DNA from: Agrobacterium tumefaciens
GTDB taxonomy: Bacteria > Pseudomonadota > Alphaproteobacteria > Rhizobiales > Rhizobiaceae
Direction: 5' to 3'
Length of the DNA stretch: 64,000 nucleotides
Assembly: GCF_000834635.1 (NCBI RefSeq)
Contig: NZ_JXQV01000015.1
Location: forward strand, 1-64,000
Shown piece after piece: positions 31,249 to 40,848 of the stretch. Position 1 is the first letter of the stretch, and the number at the start of each line of letters is the position of its first letter. A model generated the notes under the pieces. It ran no database searches and was not told the DNA's origin. It worked only from the letters and a program-made list of their open reading frames with translations. The position numbers were made by a program, and so were the translations under genes.

Positions 31249-34200
31249 GTGGCCGTCCCTCACTTCTCCGTCAGCATCGTCGCCCGTGGCTCCGGCCGTA
31301 GCGCCGTGCTGTCGGCGGCCTACCGACATTGCGCCAGGATGGAGTTCGAGCGGGAAGCCCGGACGATCGACTACACCCGCAAGCAGGGGCTCCTGCATGA
31401 GGCATTCGTGATCCCTGTCGATGCACCGGAATGGGTGCGCAGCATGATGGCCGATCGCTCGGTCGCCGGCGCATCCGAGGCGTTCTGGAACAAGGTGGAG
31501 GACTTCGAGAAGCGATCCGACGCACAACTCGCCAAGGACGTCACCATAGCCTTGCCGCTCGAGTTGACGGCTGACCAGAACATCGCGCTCATGCGCGACT
31601 TTGTGACAAGCCACATCACCGCGAAGGGCATGGTCGCCGACTGGGTCTACCACGATGCTCCCGGCAATCCCCACGTCCATCTCATGACCACATTGCGCCC
31701 GCTGACCGAAGACGGTTTCGGTTCAAAGAAGGTCGCGGTAACAGCCCCGGATGGCACGCCAATCCGCAATGATGCCGGCAAGATCGTCTATCAGCTATGG
31801 GCCGGTGACACGCAGGACTTCAACGCGTTTCGCGACGGCTGGTTTGCCTGCCAGAACAGACATCTGGCGCTTGCCGGTCTCGATATCCGCATCGATGGCC
31901 GTTCCTTCGAAAAGCAGGGGATCGAGCTCGAGCCAACCCTTCACCTCGGCGTCGGCACCAAAGCCATCGAGCGCAAGGCCGAGGAGACCGATCGGAAGCA
32001 GCAAAGGCCGGCTATCAACCTCGAGCGCATCGAGATCCAGGAGCAGCGTCGCAGCGAAAACGCCCGTCGTATCCAGCGCCGTCCGGAGATCGTGCTCGAC
32101 CTGATCACACGCGAGAAGAGCGTTTTCGACGAACGCGATGTTGCTAAAGTTCTGCACCGCTATATCGACGATGTCGCTCTGTTCCAAAGTCTGATGGTCC
32201 GCATTCTGCAAAACCCTGAAGCGCTCCGGCTGGAACGCGAGCGGATCAACTTTACGACTGGCATTCGTTCTCCAGCAAAGTACACCACGCGCGAGATGAT
32301 CCGGCTTGAAGCCGGGATGGCCCATCGTGCAACCTGGCTGTCCGGCAGCACCTCTCATAGCGTCCGAAAGGCTGTGCTGCAGGCGACCTTTGTGCGCCAT
32401 TCCCGTCTGTCGGATGAGCAGCGAACGGCGATCAGCCATGTCGCTGCGCCCACGCGGATTGCCGCTGTCATCGGCCGCGCTGGCGCTGGCAAGACGACGA
32501 TGATGAAGGCGGCGCGTGAAGCCTGGGAAGCGGCGGGCTATCGTGTGGTCGGCGGTGCCCTGGCTGGCAAAGCCGCCGAAGGTTTGGAGAAGGAAGCGGG
32601 CATCGTTTCCCGCACGCTGTCGTCGTGGGAGCTTCGCTGGAACCAGGGCCGCAACCAGCTCGATGACAGATGCGTCTTCGTGCTGGACGAGGCCGGCATG
32701 GTGTCGTCACGGCAAATGGCGCTGTTGGTCGAAACCGTTACCAAGACCGGCGCCAAGCTCGTCCTTGTCGGCGATCCGCAACAGCTTCAACCGATCGAAG
32801 CGGGTGCCGCCTTCCGTGCGATCGCCGATCGCATCGGCTATGCCGAACTCGAGACGATCTATCGTCAGCGCCAGCAGTGGATGCGCGACGCTTCGCTCGA
32901 CCTGGCGCGCGGTAACGTCAGCCAGGCGGTCGATGCCTACACCGCCCAAGGTCGAATGATTGGTTTGAGGCTGAAGGACGAGGCCGTCGAAAGCCTGATC
33001 GCCGATTGGGATCGCGATTACGATTCTTCCAAAATCAGCCTGATCCTCGCACACCTTCGTCGTGACGTGCGAAAGCTCAACGACATGGCCCGCGCCAGAC
33101 TTGTCGAGCGCGGTGTTCTCGAAGACGGCTTTGTGTTCAGGACAGAGGACGGATTTCGCATGTTCGCAACAGGCGACCAGATCGTGTTCCTCAAGAACGA
33201 GGGCAGCCTTGGCGTCAAGAACGGCATGCTCGCAAAGGTGCGTGAGGCTGCACCCGGCCGGATCGTTGCCGAGGTTGGAGACGGCGAGCATCGTCGCCAG
33301 GTCACGGTCGAGCAGCGCGTCTACAACACTCTCGATCATGGTTATGCGACGACGATCCACAAAGCCCAGGGTGCCACTGTCGACCGGGTGAAAGTCCTGG
33401 CATCCCTCTCGTTGGACCGGCATCTCACCTATGTGGCCATGACCCGCCATCGTGAGGACCTCGCGGTCTACTATGGCAGTCGCTCCTTTGCCAAGGCGGG
33501 CGGCCTCATTCCAATCCTGTCGCGCCAAAACGCCAAGGAGACGACCCTCGACTACGAGAAGGCATCGTTCTACGGCCACGCCTTGCGATTTGCCGAGGCC
33601 CGCGGCCTGCACCTCATGAACGTCGCTCGCACGATCGTACATGATCGTCTTCAATGGGCCGTCCGGCAGAAAGACAAACTCGCCGACCTCGGTACCCGTC
33701 TTGCCGCCATCGGCACAGCGCTTGGGCTTGCCCGCGGCAGCAACAAACACGCCATCACCGATACAATCAAGGAGGCCAGGCCCATGGTATCAGGCATCAC
33801 CATCTTCCCGACATCGCTCGACCAGGCTGTCGAAGACAAACTCGCCGCGGACCCCGGTCTCAAGACGCAATGGGACGATGTCTCGACCCGCTTCCATTTC
33901 GTTTATGCGAACCCGCAAGCAGCCTTCAAGGCCATCGATGTCGACACCATGGTGAAGGACCATTCGGTCGCACAGGCCACCCTGGCAAAAATCGCGCACG
34001 AGCCAGAAAGCTTCGGCACCCTCAAGGGAAAGACCGGTCTTTTCGCCAGCCGTGTCGACAGGCAGGACCGGGAAAAGGCGCTCGCCAATGTGCCGGCGCT
34101 CTCCAGAAATCTTCAACGTTACCTTCGTGAGCGGGCCGAGGCCGAAGTCAAACATGAGAAGGAAGAGCGCGCGGTCCGGCTGAAGGTTTCTGTCGACATT

Positions 34201-34575
34201 CCGGCACTCTCTCCAGCCGCTAAGCAAACGCTTGAACGCGTGCGTGACGCGATCGATCGCAACGATTTGCCGGCTGGCCTCGAGTATGCCCTTGCCGACA
34301 AAATGGTGAAGGCCGAACTCGAAGGCTTCGCCCGGGCTGTGTCCGAGCGTTTCGGGGAGCGGACCTTCCTGCCCTTGGCCGCGAAAGACACTGACGGCAA
34401 GACGTTCGAGACCGTCACAGCAGGCATGACGACCGGCCAGAAGGCGGAGGTCCAGTCCGCCTGGAATTTCATGCGGACGGTGCAGCAACTTGGCGCGCAT
34501 GAACGAACGACCGAAGCTCTCAAACAGGCCGAGACGCTACGGCAAACCAAGAGCCAAGGGCTCTCGCTCAAATGA
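31249..34575 (+). CDS. traA: TraA conjugal transfer relaxase/helicase (MobQ)
   Basis: A 1108-residue protein with all parts of Ti-type TraA. The relaxase domain has MAVPHFSVSIVARGSGRS, Y25 in LSAAYRH and the metal-binding HDAPGNPHVH (135-144). A RecD2-like SF1 helicase follows: Walker A near 408 (GRAGAGKTT), FVLDEAGMV, VLVGDPQQLQP, and DHGYATTIHKAQGATVDR with LTYVAMTRHR. A C-terminal helical region ends the protein. It should nick oriT, stay bound to the 5' end and unwind the strand for transfer. The full length appears intact although mating-pair genes (trb/virB) and traG are not in the window. Confidence 0.93.
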   Translation: MAVPHFSVSIVARGSGRSAVLSAAYRHCARMEFEREARTIDYTRKQGLLHEAFVIPVDAPEWVRSMMADRSVAGASEAFWNKVEDFEKRSDAQLAKDVTIALPLELTADQNIALMRDFVTSHITAKGMVADWVYHDAPGNPHVHLMTTLRPLTEDGFGSKKVAVTAPDGTPIRNDAGKIVYQLWAGDTQDFNAFRDGWFACQNRHLALAGLDIRIDGRSFEKQGIELEPTLHLGVGTKAIERKAEETDRKQQRPAINLERIEIQEQRRSENARRIQRRPEIVLDLITREKSVFDERDVAKVLHRYIDDVALFQSLMVRILQNPEALRLERERINFTTGIRSPAKYTTREMIRLEAGMAHRATWLSGSTSHSVRKAVLQATFVRHSRLSDEQRTAISHVAAPTRIAAVIGRAGAGKTTMMKAAREAWEAAGYRVVGGALAGKAAEGLEKEAGIVSRTLSSWELRWNQGRNQLDDRCVFVLDEAGMVSSRQMALLVETVTKTGAKLVLVGDPQQLQPIEAGAAFRAIADRIGYAELETIYRQRQQWMRDASLDLARGNVSQAVDAYTAQGRMIGLRLKDEAVESLIADWDRDYDSSKISLILAHLRRDVRKLNDMARARLVERGVLEDGFVFRTEDGFRMFATGDQIVFLKNEGSLGVKNGMLAKVREAAPGRIVAEVGDGEHRRQVTVEQRVYNTLDHGYATTIHKAQGATVDRVKVLASLSLDRHLTYVAMTRHREDLAVYYGSRSFAKAGGLIPILSRQNAKETTLDYEKASFYGHALRFAEARGLHLMNVARTIVHDRLQWAVRQKDKLADLGTRLAAIGTALGLARGSNKHAITDTIKEARPMVSGITIFPTSLDQAVEDKLAADPGLKTQWDDVSTRFHFVYANPQAAFKAIDVDTMVKDHSVAQATLAKIAHEPESFGTLKGKTGLFASRVDRQDREKALANVPALSRNLQRYLRERAEAEVKHEKEERAVRLKVSVDIPALSPAAKQTLERVRDAIDRNDLPAGLEYALADKMVKAELEGFARAVSERFGERTFLPLAAKDTDGKTFETVTAGMTTGQKAEVQSAWNFMRTVQQLGAHERTTEALKQAETLRQTKSQGLSLK

Positions 34576-34808
34576 CCGGGGAAGCAATCATCCAGTCAAC
34601 GACCACACATACTCTTTGGACTGGCGCGAACAGTGTGTGTGACTGAACATCGTTTAAAAAACCTCCCGCCAAACCAGCCGTCCGGCACAGACCAATGGAA
34701 CTGCTCGCAGGCCGCAGACGACGAATACCTCTCCTGACCAAAGCTTCTGGTGTTTCAATGCACTCCAAAAGCCAACCCTGGCCCCGATGTGCATGATCAA
34801 CGTCGACA

Positions 34809-35525
34809 TCAGCTATTCACCGCTGCCGGCTCACCATCCAGCAGCAGCTTCGAGACCCGCGGCCGAATAATTTCCTTCAGCATCATGCGCAAATGTGGCC
34901 ATGGGTCTTGTTCCAGTTTCAGATCAGGATCTTTCATGACCAACAGGCAATGGAGTTTGGCAGCCATCTCAACGAGATGGTACGGTTGCATGACGAGTAA
35001 CACTCGGCCCGAAATCCCTTCTGACGTTTTGATGTGCTCTTCATCATGCAGTGCCGCAGTATAGCCAATGCGCTGGTTGGCTCTCTTCCATTGCCGCCGC
35101 CGCTGCCGCAACAACGCCCTTGCCTGCGAAACGCGCTCTTCTCCGATCACGCTTGTCAGAGCGGTGATCTCCTTCAAAGACGCGGCAATTCGCGGCTCCC
35201 CCTCCCCGCCAATATCGATCCGGACCTCGGGTCGTCCGCCAATCTCGTCAAGCAATTGCTGTTCGAGACTTTCACGCAAAGCAGTGGCCTTCAGGCGCTG
35301 TTGATGAAGGTCCCACCATTTTGGCCAAAGCTCGTTCACGCGTGTTGGACCACTCACTGTGCGGCGGGGGATTTCGGCGAGGCGCTCTTCCAAAACGCGT
35401 GCAGCAACAGGCAAAAGGTTTCGCCGGTTAATCACATACGGCATTTTTTTCGATGCGCTGCTCGTTGAACGCTTTTTTCCACGCGAACTTATAGACAAAG
35501 TTCTGCTATTCTCAGAATCAGCCAT
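34809..35525 (-). CDS. uncharacterised protein (238 aa)
   Basis: A 238-residue protein not recognised. A Ser/Lys-rich N-terminus (SISSRGKKRSTSSASKKMPY) precedes a helical, charged middle (LPVAARVLEERLAEIPRR, ERVSQARALLRQRRRQWKRAN) and a C-terminal LVMKDPDLKLEQDPWPHLR. The composition suggests a nucleic-acid or replication-associated protein. It stands convergent to traA in a plasmid-derived region. An in-frame ATG at MPYVINRRN (28 codons in) is a possible alternative start. Confidence 0.55.
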   Translation of the reverse strand: MADSENSRTLSISSRGKKRSTSSASKKMPYVINRRNLLPVAARVLEERLAEIPRRTVSGPTRVNELWPKWWDLHQQRLKATALRESLEQQLLDEIGGRPEVRIDIGGEGEPRIAASLKEITALTSVIGEERVSQARALLRQRRRQWKRANQRIGYTAALHDEEHIKTSEGISGRVLLVMQPYHLVEMAAKLHCLLVMKDPDLKLEQDPWPHLRMMLKEIIRPRVSKLLLDGEPAAVNS

Positions 35526-35702
35526 GATCTAAGCTCCAGACAGCTAGGTTGTGGTCAGGCTGGAGGACGTGGGCAAACACATCCTTTAGCCGCCTTGGGG
35601 ACCGAGAATAAACGGGCCCATTTTATTTGTCAATAAACGGGGACCTTTATGTCGATTATTTTCTCTTTGCCAGTGCTAAATGTGGAATGGTGCTTAATCT
35701 AA

Positions 35703-35894
35703 ATGGGACGTCCACCACTTAATTTTTTAGAAACTAAGGTACGCCTGTCCTCCGAGACTCGAGAGCGCATCACGTCGTTGGTCGGTAATTACCAGATCTC
35801 GGCATTCATCCGAGAAGCTGTCGAAAACGAACTAGAGCGCCGCGAGGCGACTATCAATAAGGACAATATTTCGGGTGCCAAGCCCAAGGACTGA
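35703..35894 (+). CDS. ribbon-helix-helix (Arc/CopG-like) DNA-binding protein
   Basis: A 63-residue protein. The N-terminal strand (ETKVRLSSETRERITSLV) and the following helix (ISAFIREAVENELERRE) give the ribbon-helix-helix pattern of CopG/MobC-like regulators: a short beta strand with alternating residues, then two helices with an A-x-x-I-R-x-A-V-x-x-E-L signature. The polar tail is probably flexible. It could be an antitoxin without partner, a mobilisation accessory protein or a plasmid copy regulator; the nearby tra genes favour the latter two. No partner gene is adjacent. Confidence 0.7.
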   Translation: MGRPPLNFLETKVRLSSETRERITSLVGNYQISAFIREAVENELERREATINKDNISGAKPKD

Positions 35895-36203
35895 CAGTAT
35901 GATACCTCTTTCACAGAGCTTTCATACTGGCGGCTCGTGTTAATTACAGAGCGACACTCAGGGACGCGACGCATTTTAATATGACAATCGAGAACGGCAA
36001 AGGCTCGACGGGAAATCCTTCGTAGCTTGCTCTTCCGTTGCTACCCCAGACCCCGGATAGGGAAAAGTTGTCATCGCCTTGAAGGGATCTGAACCATCGA
36101 CAACTCGTTAAAAAGATCAACATTCTAAATCGAACGCTTTTTAGCAAAAGTTATTTTGCCACTGTCGCTGCACGACCCAGAGCGCTAACATGTCAGAACC
36201 TCG

Positions 36204-36653
36204 ATGCTTTCGCCCGTCGAGGTCGAAAAGCAACAGAAAACGGAACCCGAGAATGTCTACGAAACGCGGGGCTATTCAAACCGCGTAGGAGCAGGCGGCT
36301 TATTCTCGGTCATTGACGTTCTCGACGTGAATGAGAACAAGATCACGGGCGCCTTAGAACTCAACGACAGGTTCTTCGCCCTTGAGAGCCTTCGAGGTCA
36401 AATCGCTAAACAGCTTCGAGTTTCAGCGCTTGATCTGGACCTAGATATCGAAGAGCAGCTTGCGAAAAAGCCAAGAAGCCGCCCGGAGAGGGTGGCTCGC
36501 AACCTGTTCGGCCAGCTACAGAAGCGCCGACAGCAGGCATTGACGCGCGTCAACGCAACTGCGTCAATCAAATCTTGGCGCGGTCCATTCGTTCTTTTCG
36601 TGCCCTGGATAGCGCAACCAATTTTCATTGCCCAGCCCATAAAGCGATTGTAG
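36204..36653 (+). CDS. uncharacterised protein (149 aa)
   Basis: A 149-residue frame with no recognised family. The N-terminal half has beta character (GGLFSVIDVLDVNENKITGALEL), then ALESLRGQIAKQLRVSALDLDLDIEEQL and a basic helix (RSRPERVARNLFGQLQKRRQQ). It ends just before a truncated traA fragment. It may be a real small gene or the front of a gene that was cut when the fragment was joined. Confidence 0.4.
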   Translation: MLSPVEVEKQQKTEPENVYETRGYSNRVGAGGLFSVIDVLDVNENKITGALELNDRFFALESLRGQIAKQLRVSALDLDLDIEEQLAKKPRSRPERVARNLFGQLQKRRQQALTRVNATASIKSWRGPFVLFVPWIAQPIFIAQPIKRL

Positions 36654-36678
36654 GTCGATACAGGCGGTCTGATATTAA

Positions 36679-38034
36679 GTGGAGGCCGTCGAGCCGAACG
36701 CAATACAGATTCGGCTCGACGGATCAGGGGACCGGGTTAGGGACACCGGTATTGTCTCAATACCAGTCAAAGATTACCAATCCTTTGACCATGGTTACGC
36801 CACCACCATTCACAAGGCACAAGGCGCCACCGTCGACCGGGCCTTCGTCATGGCATCCTCAACCATGGACCGGCATCTCACCTATGTCGCCATGACCCGT
36901 CATCGTCATGAGGCAAGGCTCTATGCCGGTCGCGATGAGCTGACCGACATGAAAGAGATCGTCGCCAGCATGAGCCGGTCCGGCGCCAAGGAAACGACGC
37001 TTGATTATACCAACGTCTTTGCCGAGCGGCGCGGGTTGACATCAAAGGTGAACGACACAGATGAGATAAAACTTGAAGTCGCGACAGCTGTGGCGCACGA
37101 CGTTCAGCGCCTCACCGGGCGGCCGGTGGGCCAGACGCAGGATCGGCCACACGAACGCAGGCAGGCTGACGAGGAGCCAGTTTACGATCTGGTCGGTCCT
37201 GCTCTCAACGCCCTCGACGCCGCGTACGGTCTAGAACACGTTCAAGCCGATCAGGGTGCGCGTCTCGTTGCCCCCGCAGACGTTCCTGCCCCGCTCATTC
37301 CCGCCGTTCGTTTCTACGATCGCACTGTCGAAGACATCGCCCGTGAAAAGGCTCTGCCCAATCTGGTCAGCGCTATGGAAGACGTGCGCTCCGTCAGTCG
37401 AGAGGTCTACGTCAATCCTGAACAGGCGGCAGCAACGCTGAGTGCCGCAATCGTAGACAAGGGGATTGAGGCGAGCGTCCTGGCAAGATCGCTCATCGAG
37501 ACCCCCGAGCAGTTCGGACCCCTGCGCGGTAAAGTCGGGCTTCTCGGCGAAAACAAGGAGCGCAAGCTTGCCCGCCATCACACACAGGCCCTTGGCAACC
37601 ACGTGCTATCCGCGGCCAACACCTGGCAGCGTCGTCTTGAAGCCGAGCGCAAGTCAGAAACCTGGAAACGTGAGCGCCAGGACATCGTTGAAATCCCAGG
37701 GCTGACACTCCGCAGCCAAGCCCTTCTGCACCAGTTTGACAGCCTGGCACTTGAAGACAGACCGACATTCCTCAAGCATCTTCTGACAACGCCAGAGGGA
37801 CAAACGGCTCTTGCCGAAGCCCGCACAATTACAGCCGCGCTCGAGCAGCGCTTTGGCAGCGCCGATCCGCGCACCCTGAAACCGGACCCGTTACGCCTGG
37901 AGCCAGACATTGCCAATAAACTCGATCAGATCAAATACGTTGCCCGCATCGTTGAACGGGTCCATAGGGTCGAGCTTACACAACAATACGAGCTCAAACA
38001 GTCCCTGAGGAAAGGTCTGGGGTTGAAGATGTGA
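36679..38034 (+). pseudogene. TraA, C-terminal fragment of a second copy
   Basis: About 450 residues equal only to the end of TraA: SF1 motifs V and VI (FDHGYATTIHKAQGATVDR, LTYVAMTRHR) and the C-terminal helical region (AKETTLDY, NPEQAAATLSAAI, FGPLRGKVGLLG). It lacks the relaxase domain and Walker A, and differs markedly from the intact traA at 31249, so it comes from another plasmid lineage rather than a recent duplication. No genuine start is evident. It cannot act in transfer. Confidence 0.85.
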
Positions 38035-38065
38035 GACGGTAAGGCGGGGCATATTTGAGACCGCG

Positions 38066-38302
38066 CCAGCATCGGATGGAACTGCCTACCGCGAGTACGT
38101 CCTTACTGCAAAGGGGCGCGGTCTGTTCCCTGTCATCGTTGCACTTCGCCAGTGGGGCGAAGATTTCCTGTTCACCGAGGGCGAGGAACGCTCATCACTG
38201 GTGGATCAAGACCGGAATACCAATCGCACGGCTCGTTATCCGATCCGCCGACGGTCGATCCCTCGACTGGACCGACACGCGCATGACAGCCTGAGCATCT
38301 AA
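38066..38302 (+). pseudogene. HxlR-family regulator, C-terminal remnant with frameshift
   Basis: One frame reads YREYVLTAKGRGLFPVIVAL, then RQWGEDFLF and GEER, the usual end of HxlR winged-helix regulators (Y-x-L-T-x-x-G-x-x-L-x-P-V-x-x-A-L-x-x-W-G). The closing residues of the family (VIRSADGRSLDWTDTR) continue in a different frame near 38225, so there is a frameshift. The DNA-binding N-terminus is gone. Confidence 0.7.
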
Positions 38303-38461
38303 AGGTCGGTTGGTTGCCATCGCTCAAAGGTCCACTTCGGCTGGAGAGCGGAAGACACCACCTGGCCCATTGCCGTCATTTCACAGCTCTCGTAAGCCGA
38401 GATATTCTAGTTCATCGTTGCACGAGCGACGACAAACATATTCGGCCGGAGATAGCGCTCC

Positions 38462-38948
38462 ATGGAAAGGGTATTCATCGTAGGTAATGACGGGAGCGGC
38501 AAGTCGTGGCTGGCGAAAGAGTTGGCGGCCAAGTTCGGGTTTCCGGTCACGCATCTGGATGATTTGCATTGGTTACTCGGTTTCTCAGGTGAGCGTCCAC
38601 GCAATTAGCGTAGTCAACTCTTCGCTGAAGCCGCAGGCAACGCCTCGTGGGTCATGGAAGGGATATACGGTTCAATTCTCAAGCAGGTCTTCCCCGCGTG
38701 ACAACATTGATCTCGCTCGATTTAGCGACGACGAATGCGCATCAAATTTGATGAGACAGGGGCAAACCGATGGAGGACCATGGGAGCAATTCAAAGACCT
38801 GCTGGCGTATACTCGTGGCTGCCGTCTCCGAAAGAACCACTTGAATTCCTTTGAGGCTCACCACTGGTTCGACGAGCAACATAATGAGCAAAAATATAGG
38901 CTCACGAACCGATCTGAAGTCGCCAATTTTTTGGTCGGCCTCAGATAG
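38462..38948 (+). pseudogene. adenylate-kinase-like / topology-modulation P-loop protein, broken
   Basis: From the ATG at 38462 the frame gives MERVFIVGNDGSGKSWLAKEL, with Walker A GNDGSGKS, then THLDDLHWLLGFSGERPRN and a stop (TAG, ~38606). Without that stop it would continue ASWVMEGIYGSILKQVF to a second stop. The rest (MRQGQTDGGPWEQFKDLLAY, YRLTNRSEVANFLVGLR) runs in another frame to 38948. One intact family member of ~170 residues has thus been broken by a stop and a frameshift. Confidence 0.75.
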
Positions 38949-39098
38949 GCACTTTACATTCGCCGATGACCGCAAATGACACCTCTGCGCCAAGAAGGCC
39001 ATTGCCCCGAAGCTGTCATTGCAGGACTGGGCCGGATTGGCTGAGATGGGGTGGCTAGCAGACTGTGGGGTTTTGATTTCGCATTGGCCAAACTGGCA

Positions 39099-39125
39099 GT
39101 CGGGCGGCGGCTCTTGCCGCCCGAC
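39099..39125 (-). terminator. strong hairpin after the GNAT gene
   Basis: GTCGGGCGGC (39099-39108) pairs perfectly with GCCGCCCGAC (39116-39125) around a 7-base loop, 7 bp after the acetyltransferase stop. There is no T-run, so termination is likely but not certain to be rho-independent. Confidence 0.6.
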
Positions 39126-39131
39126 GAACTA

Positions 39132-39584
39132 CTAACCGATCAAACGCAGACGCGCATTTTCAAAAGGGTAGCCTTCATCATCGCGGGAACGGCGTGACAG
39201 CTCTTGGAAACCGAGCCTTATGTAGAAAGCCATGGCCTGCCGGTTGTCGGTGTATACCTCAAGTTCTAGCTCCCCTTTACGGTTCAGGGCGTGAGCGATA
39301 AGCCGACGTCCGATGCCAAGCCCCTGCCGGTCAGGAGAAACAAAAATCCCCCCAACGAAAGTATCGAGCAGACTGATGAACCCACAGGGTAGATTGTCTA
39401 TGCACGCTACCCACGTCTCGGCATCAGGCAGATATTGATCTTCGATCAGCACTCGCTGCATCTGCAAGCGCTGTTCACCGATAAAAGGATGGGCCAACCG
39501 AGACGCATCGAGCCAGATGCGCGACAGCTTTCTCAAATCGCTGTCCGGCGTATAGGGTCGGATTACGACGTTATGATTCTTCAT
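39132..39584 (-). CDS. GNAT N-acetyltransferase (YjaB-like)
   Basis: A 150-residue GNAT-fold acetyltransferase. The first motif (IRPYTPDSDLRKLSRIWLDASRLAHPFI), the acetyl-CoA loop VSPDRQGLGIGRRLIAHAL (motif A, Q/R-x-x-G-x-G/A), and the closing YTDNRQAMAFYIRLGFQELSRR are typical of the YjaB/COG0456 group. The start at 39584 has CGGAG 6 bp upstream; the longer frame to 39668 lacks this. Substrate unknown; related proteins acetylate small amines or antibiotics. A strong hairpin follows the stop. Confidence 0.85.
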   Translation of the reverse strand: MKNHNVVIRPYTPDSDLRKLSRIWLDASRLAHPFIGEQRLQMQRVLIEDQYLPDAETWVACIDNLPCGFISLLDTFVGGIFVSPDRQGLGIGRRLIAHALNRKGELELEVYTDNRQAMAFYIRLGFQELSRRSRDDEGYPFENARLRLIG

Positions 39585-40269
39585 GGGAACTCCGAAGAAT
39601 AGATATGCAAAAGGTCTGGCAACCATGTCCTGGTGCCAGGTGAAACGGCTATCTGCCGTCGGAATCACAAGCCTCTGCGCATAAATCTCCTACTGCTTTT
39701 CGGTTTTTAGGACGCCGCCTGCACGCGGTCAATGACCACATTGATTCAGGAATGGACCTAATAAACCCTTCAATGAATGTCCGCACTTGGAGGATACAGT
39801 TGAAAAACTCCGTTGAGCATCGGTAAAGGTGTTCCTCGCCTAGATCTTCAGGTCTAGTTCTCTGACGATCCGAGGGAGGTGAAATCACTTTGCGTGTGAC
39901 GTACAGAGAAACATGGCAAGCGCAATATTATTTCAGTGATCCCATGAGAAAAGCCGCCTAGTGGGGTTATTCAACAGTATCGGATCAAAGCGGACGCTCT
40001 ATGCCCAACCCATCCGAAGACCCGATCCAATCTTCCGTGCCGACTACAAAACAGCAAAATGATGTCTACGATCGGATTCGAATCAGATGTGAGCTTTTCA
40101 TGGCTTACTCATAACTCTCCACCCTCATAGAAGGTGAAGCCTCCGGAAAAACTCGGATCCGTTCGGTTCCCCCCAAATAGCCAAGTCGGAAATTAGAAGT
40201 TGGATTTTGGCGTTGCGCTCAAATATCTCCTATGATTGAAGAGGGACTAGCTGAGAAGAAAGGCACGTG
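39585..40269. other. non-coding stretch before rmlC
   Basis: About 680 bp with no supported gene. It should hold the promoters of both the GNAT gene and the rml operon. AGATCTTCAGGTCT at 39842 is a small near-palindrome. A weak Shine-Dalgarno (AGAAAGG) precedes rmlC. Confidence 0.45.
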
Positions 40270-40848
40270 ATGCAATTCGAACCCCTGGACATTCCGGACG
40301 TAGTGCTCCTAAGGCCGACACGTTTCGGTGATACGCGTGGCTACTTCATGGAAACTTTCCGGACAGAGTGGTTCCAAGTCAATATTGGGAACTTCGTGTT
40401 TGTTCAGGAAAACCGTTCGTTTTCCGCGGAAGTAGGGACGATACGGGGCCTTCATTATCAACTTGAGCCGCGTGCACAGGGAAAGCTGGTTACTTGCACG
40501 GCGGGAGCGTTGTTGGACGTTGCAGTTGATATAAGGGCGAATTCTCCGACGTATGGCCGATATGTGTCTGCGGAACTGACAGACGAAAACGCCCATCAGC
40601 TATGGGTACCGCCTGGATTCGCGCATGGATTTTGCACGTTAAAACCAGATACCGTCATCAGCTACAAGGTAACTGACTATTACGCGCCCGATTGTGACCG
40701 GGGCTTGCTGTGGAATGATCCCGCGCTCAACATTCACTGGCCCGTCACAGGTGGCGTCGTTCTTTCTGACAAAGATAAAAAGCAACCCTTGCTGGCCGAA
40801 CTAGAAACCAATTTCGTCTACGAGAAAATGAACCGGGAGATTGAATAA
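40270..40848 (+). CDS. rmlC: dTDP-4-dehydrorhamnose 3,5-epimerase
   Basis: A 192-residue cupin epimerase, third step of dTDP-L-rhamnose synthesis: it epimerises C3 and C5 of dTDP-4-keto-6-deoxyglucose. Catalytic His is in GTIRGLHYQLEPRAQGKLV; the conserved RGYFMETFR, FVQENRSFS, and LWVPPGFAHGFCTL are all present. I use the ATG at 40270; a GTG directly before it (40267) is possible. The next gene begins with the base after its TAA, so translation is coupled through all four rml genes. Confidence 0.95.
   Translation: MQFEPLDIPDVVLLRPTRFGDTRGYFMETFRTEWFQVNIGNFVFVQENRSFSAEVGTIRGLHYQLEPRAQGKLVTCTAGALLDVAVDIRANSPTYGRYVSAELTDENAHQLWVPPGFAHGFCTLKPDTVISYKVTDYYAPDCDRGLLWNDPALNIHWPVTGGVVLSDKDKKQPLLAELETNFVYEKMNREIE

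Noticed and set aside
32707-33750. 347-residue minus-strand frame inside traA
   Set aside because: Shadow of the securely identified TraA helicase domain.
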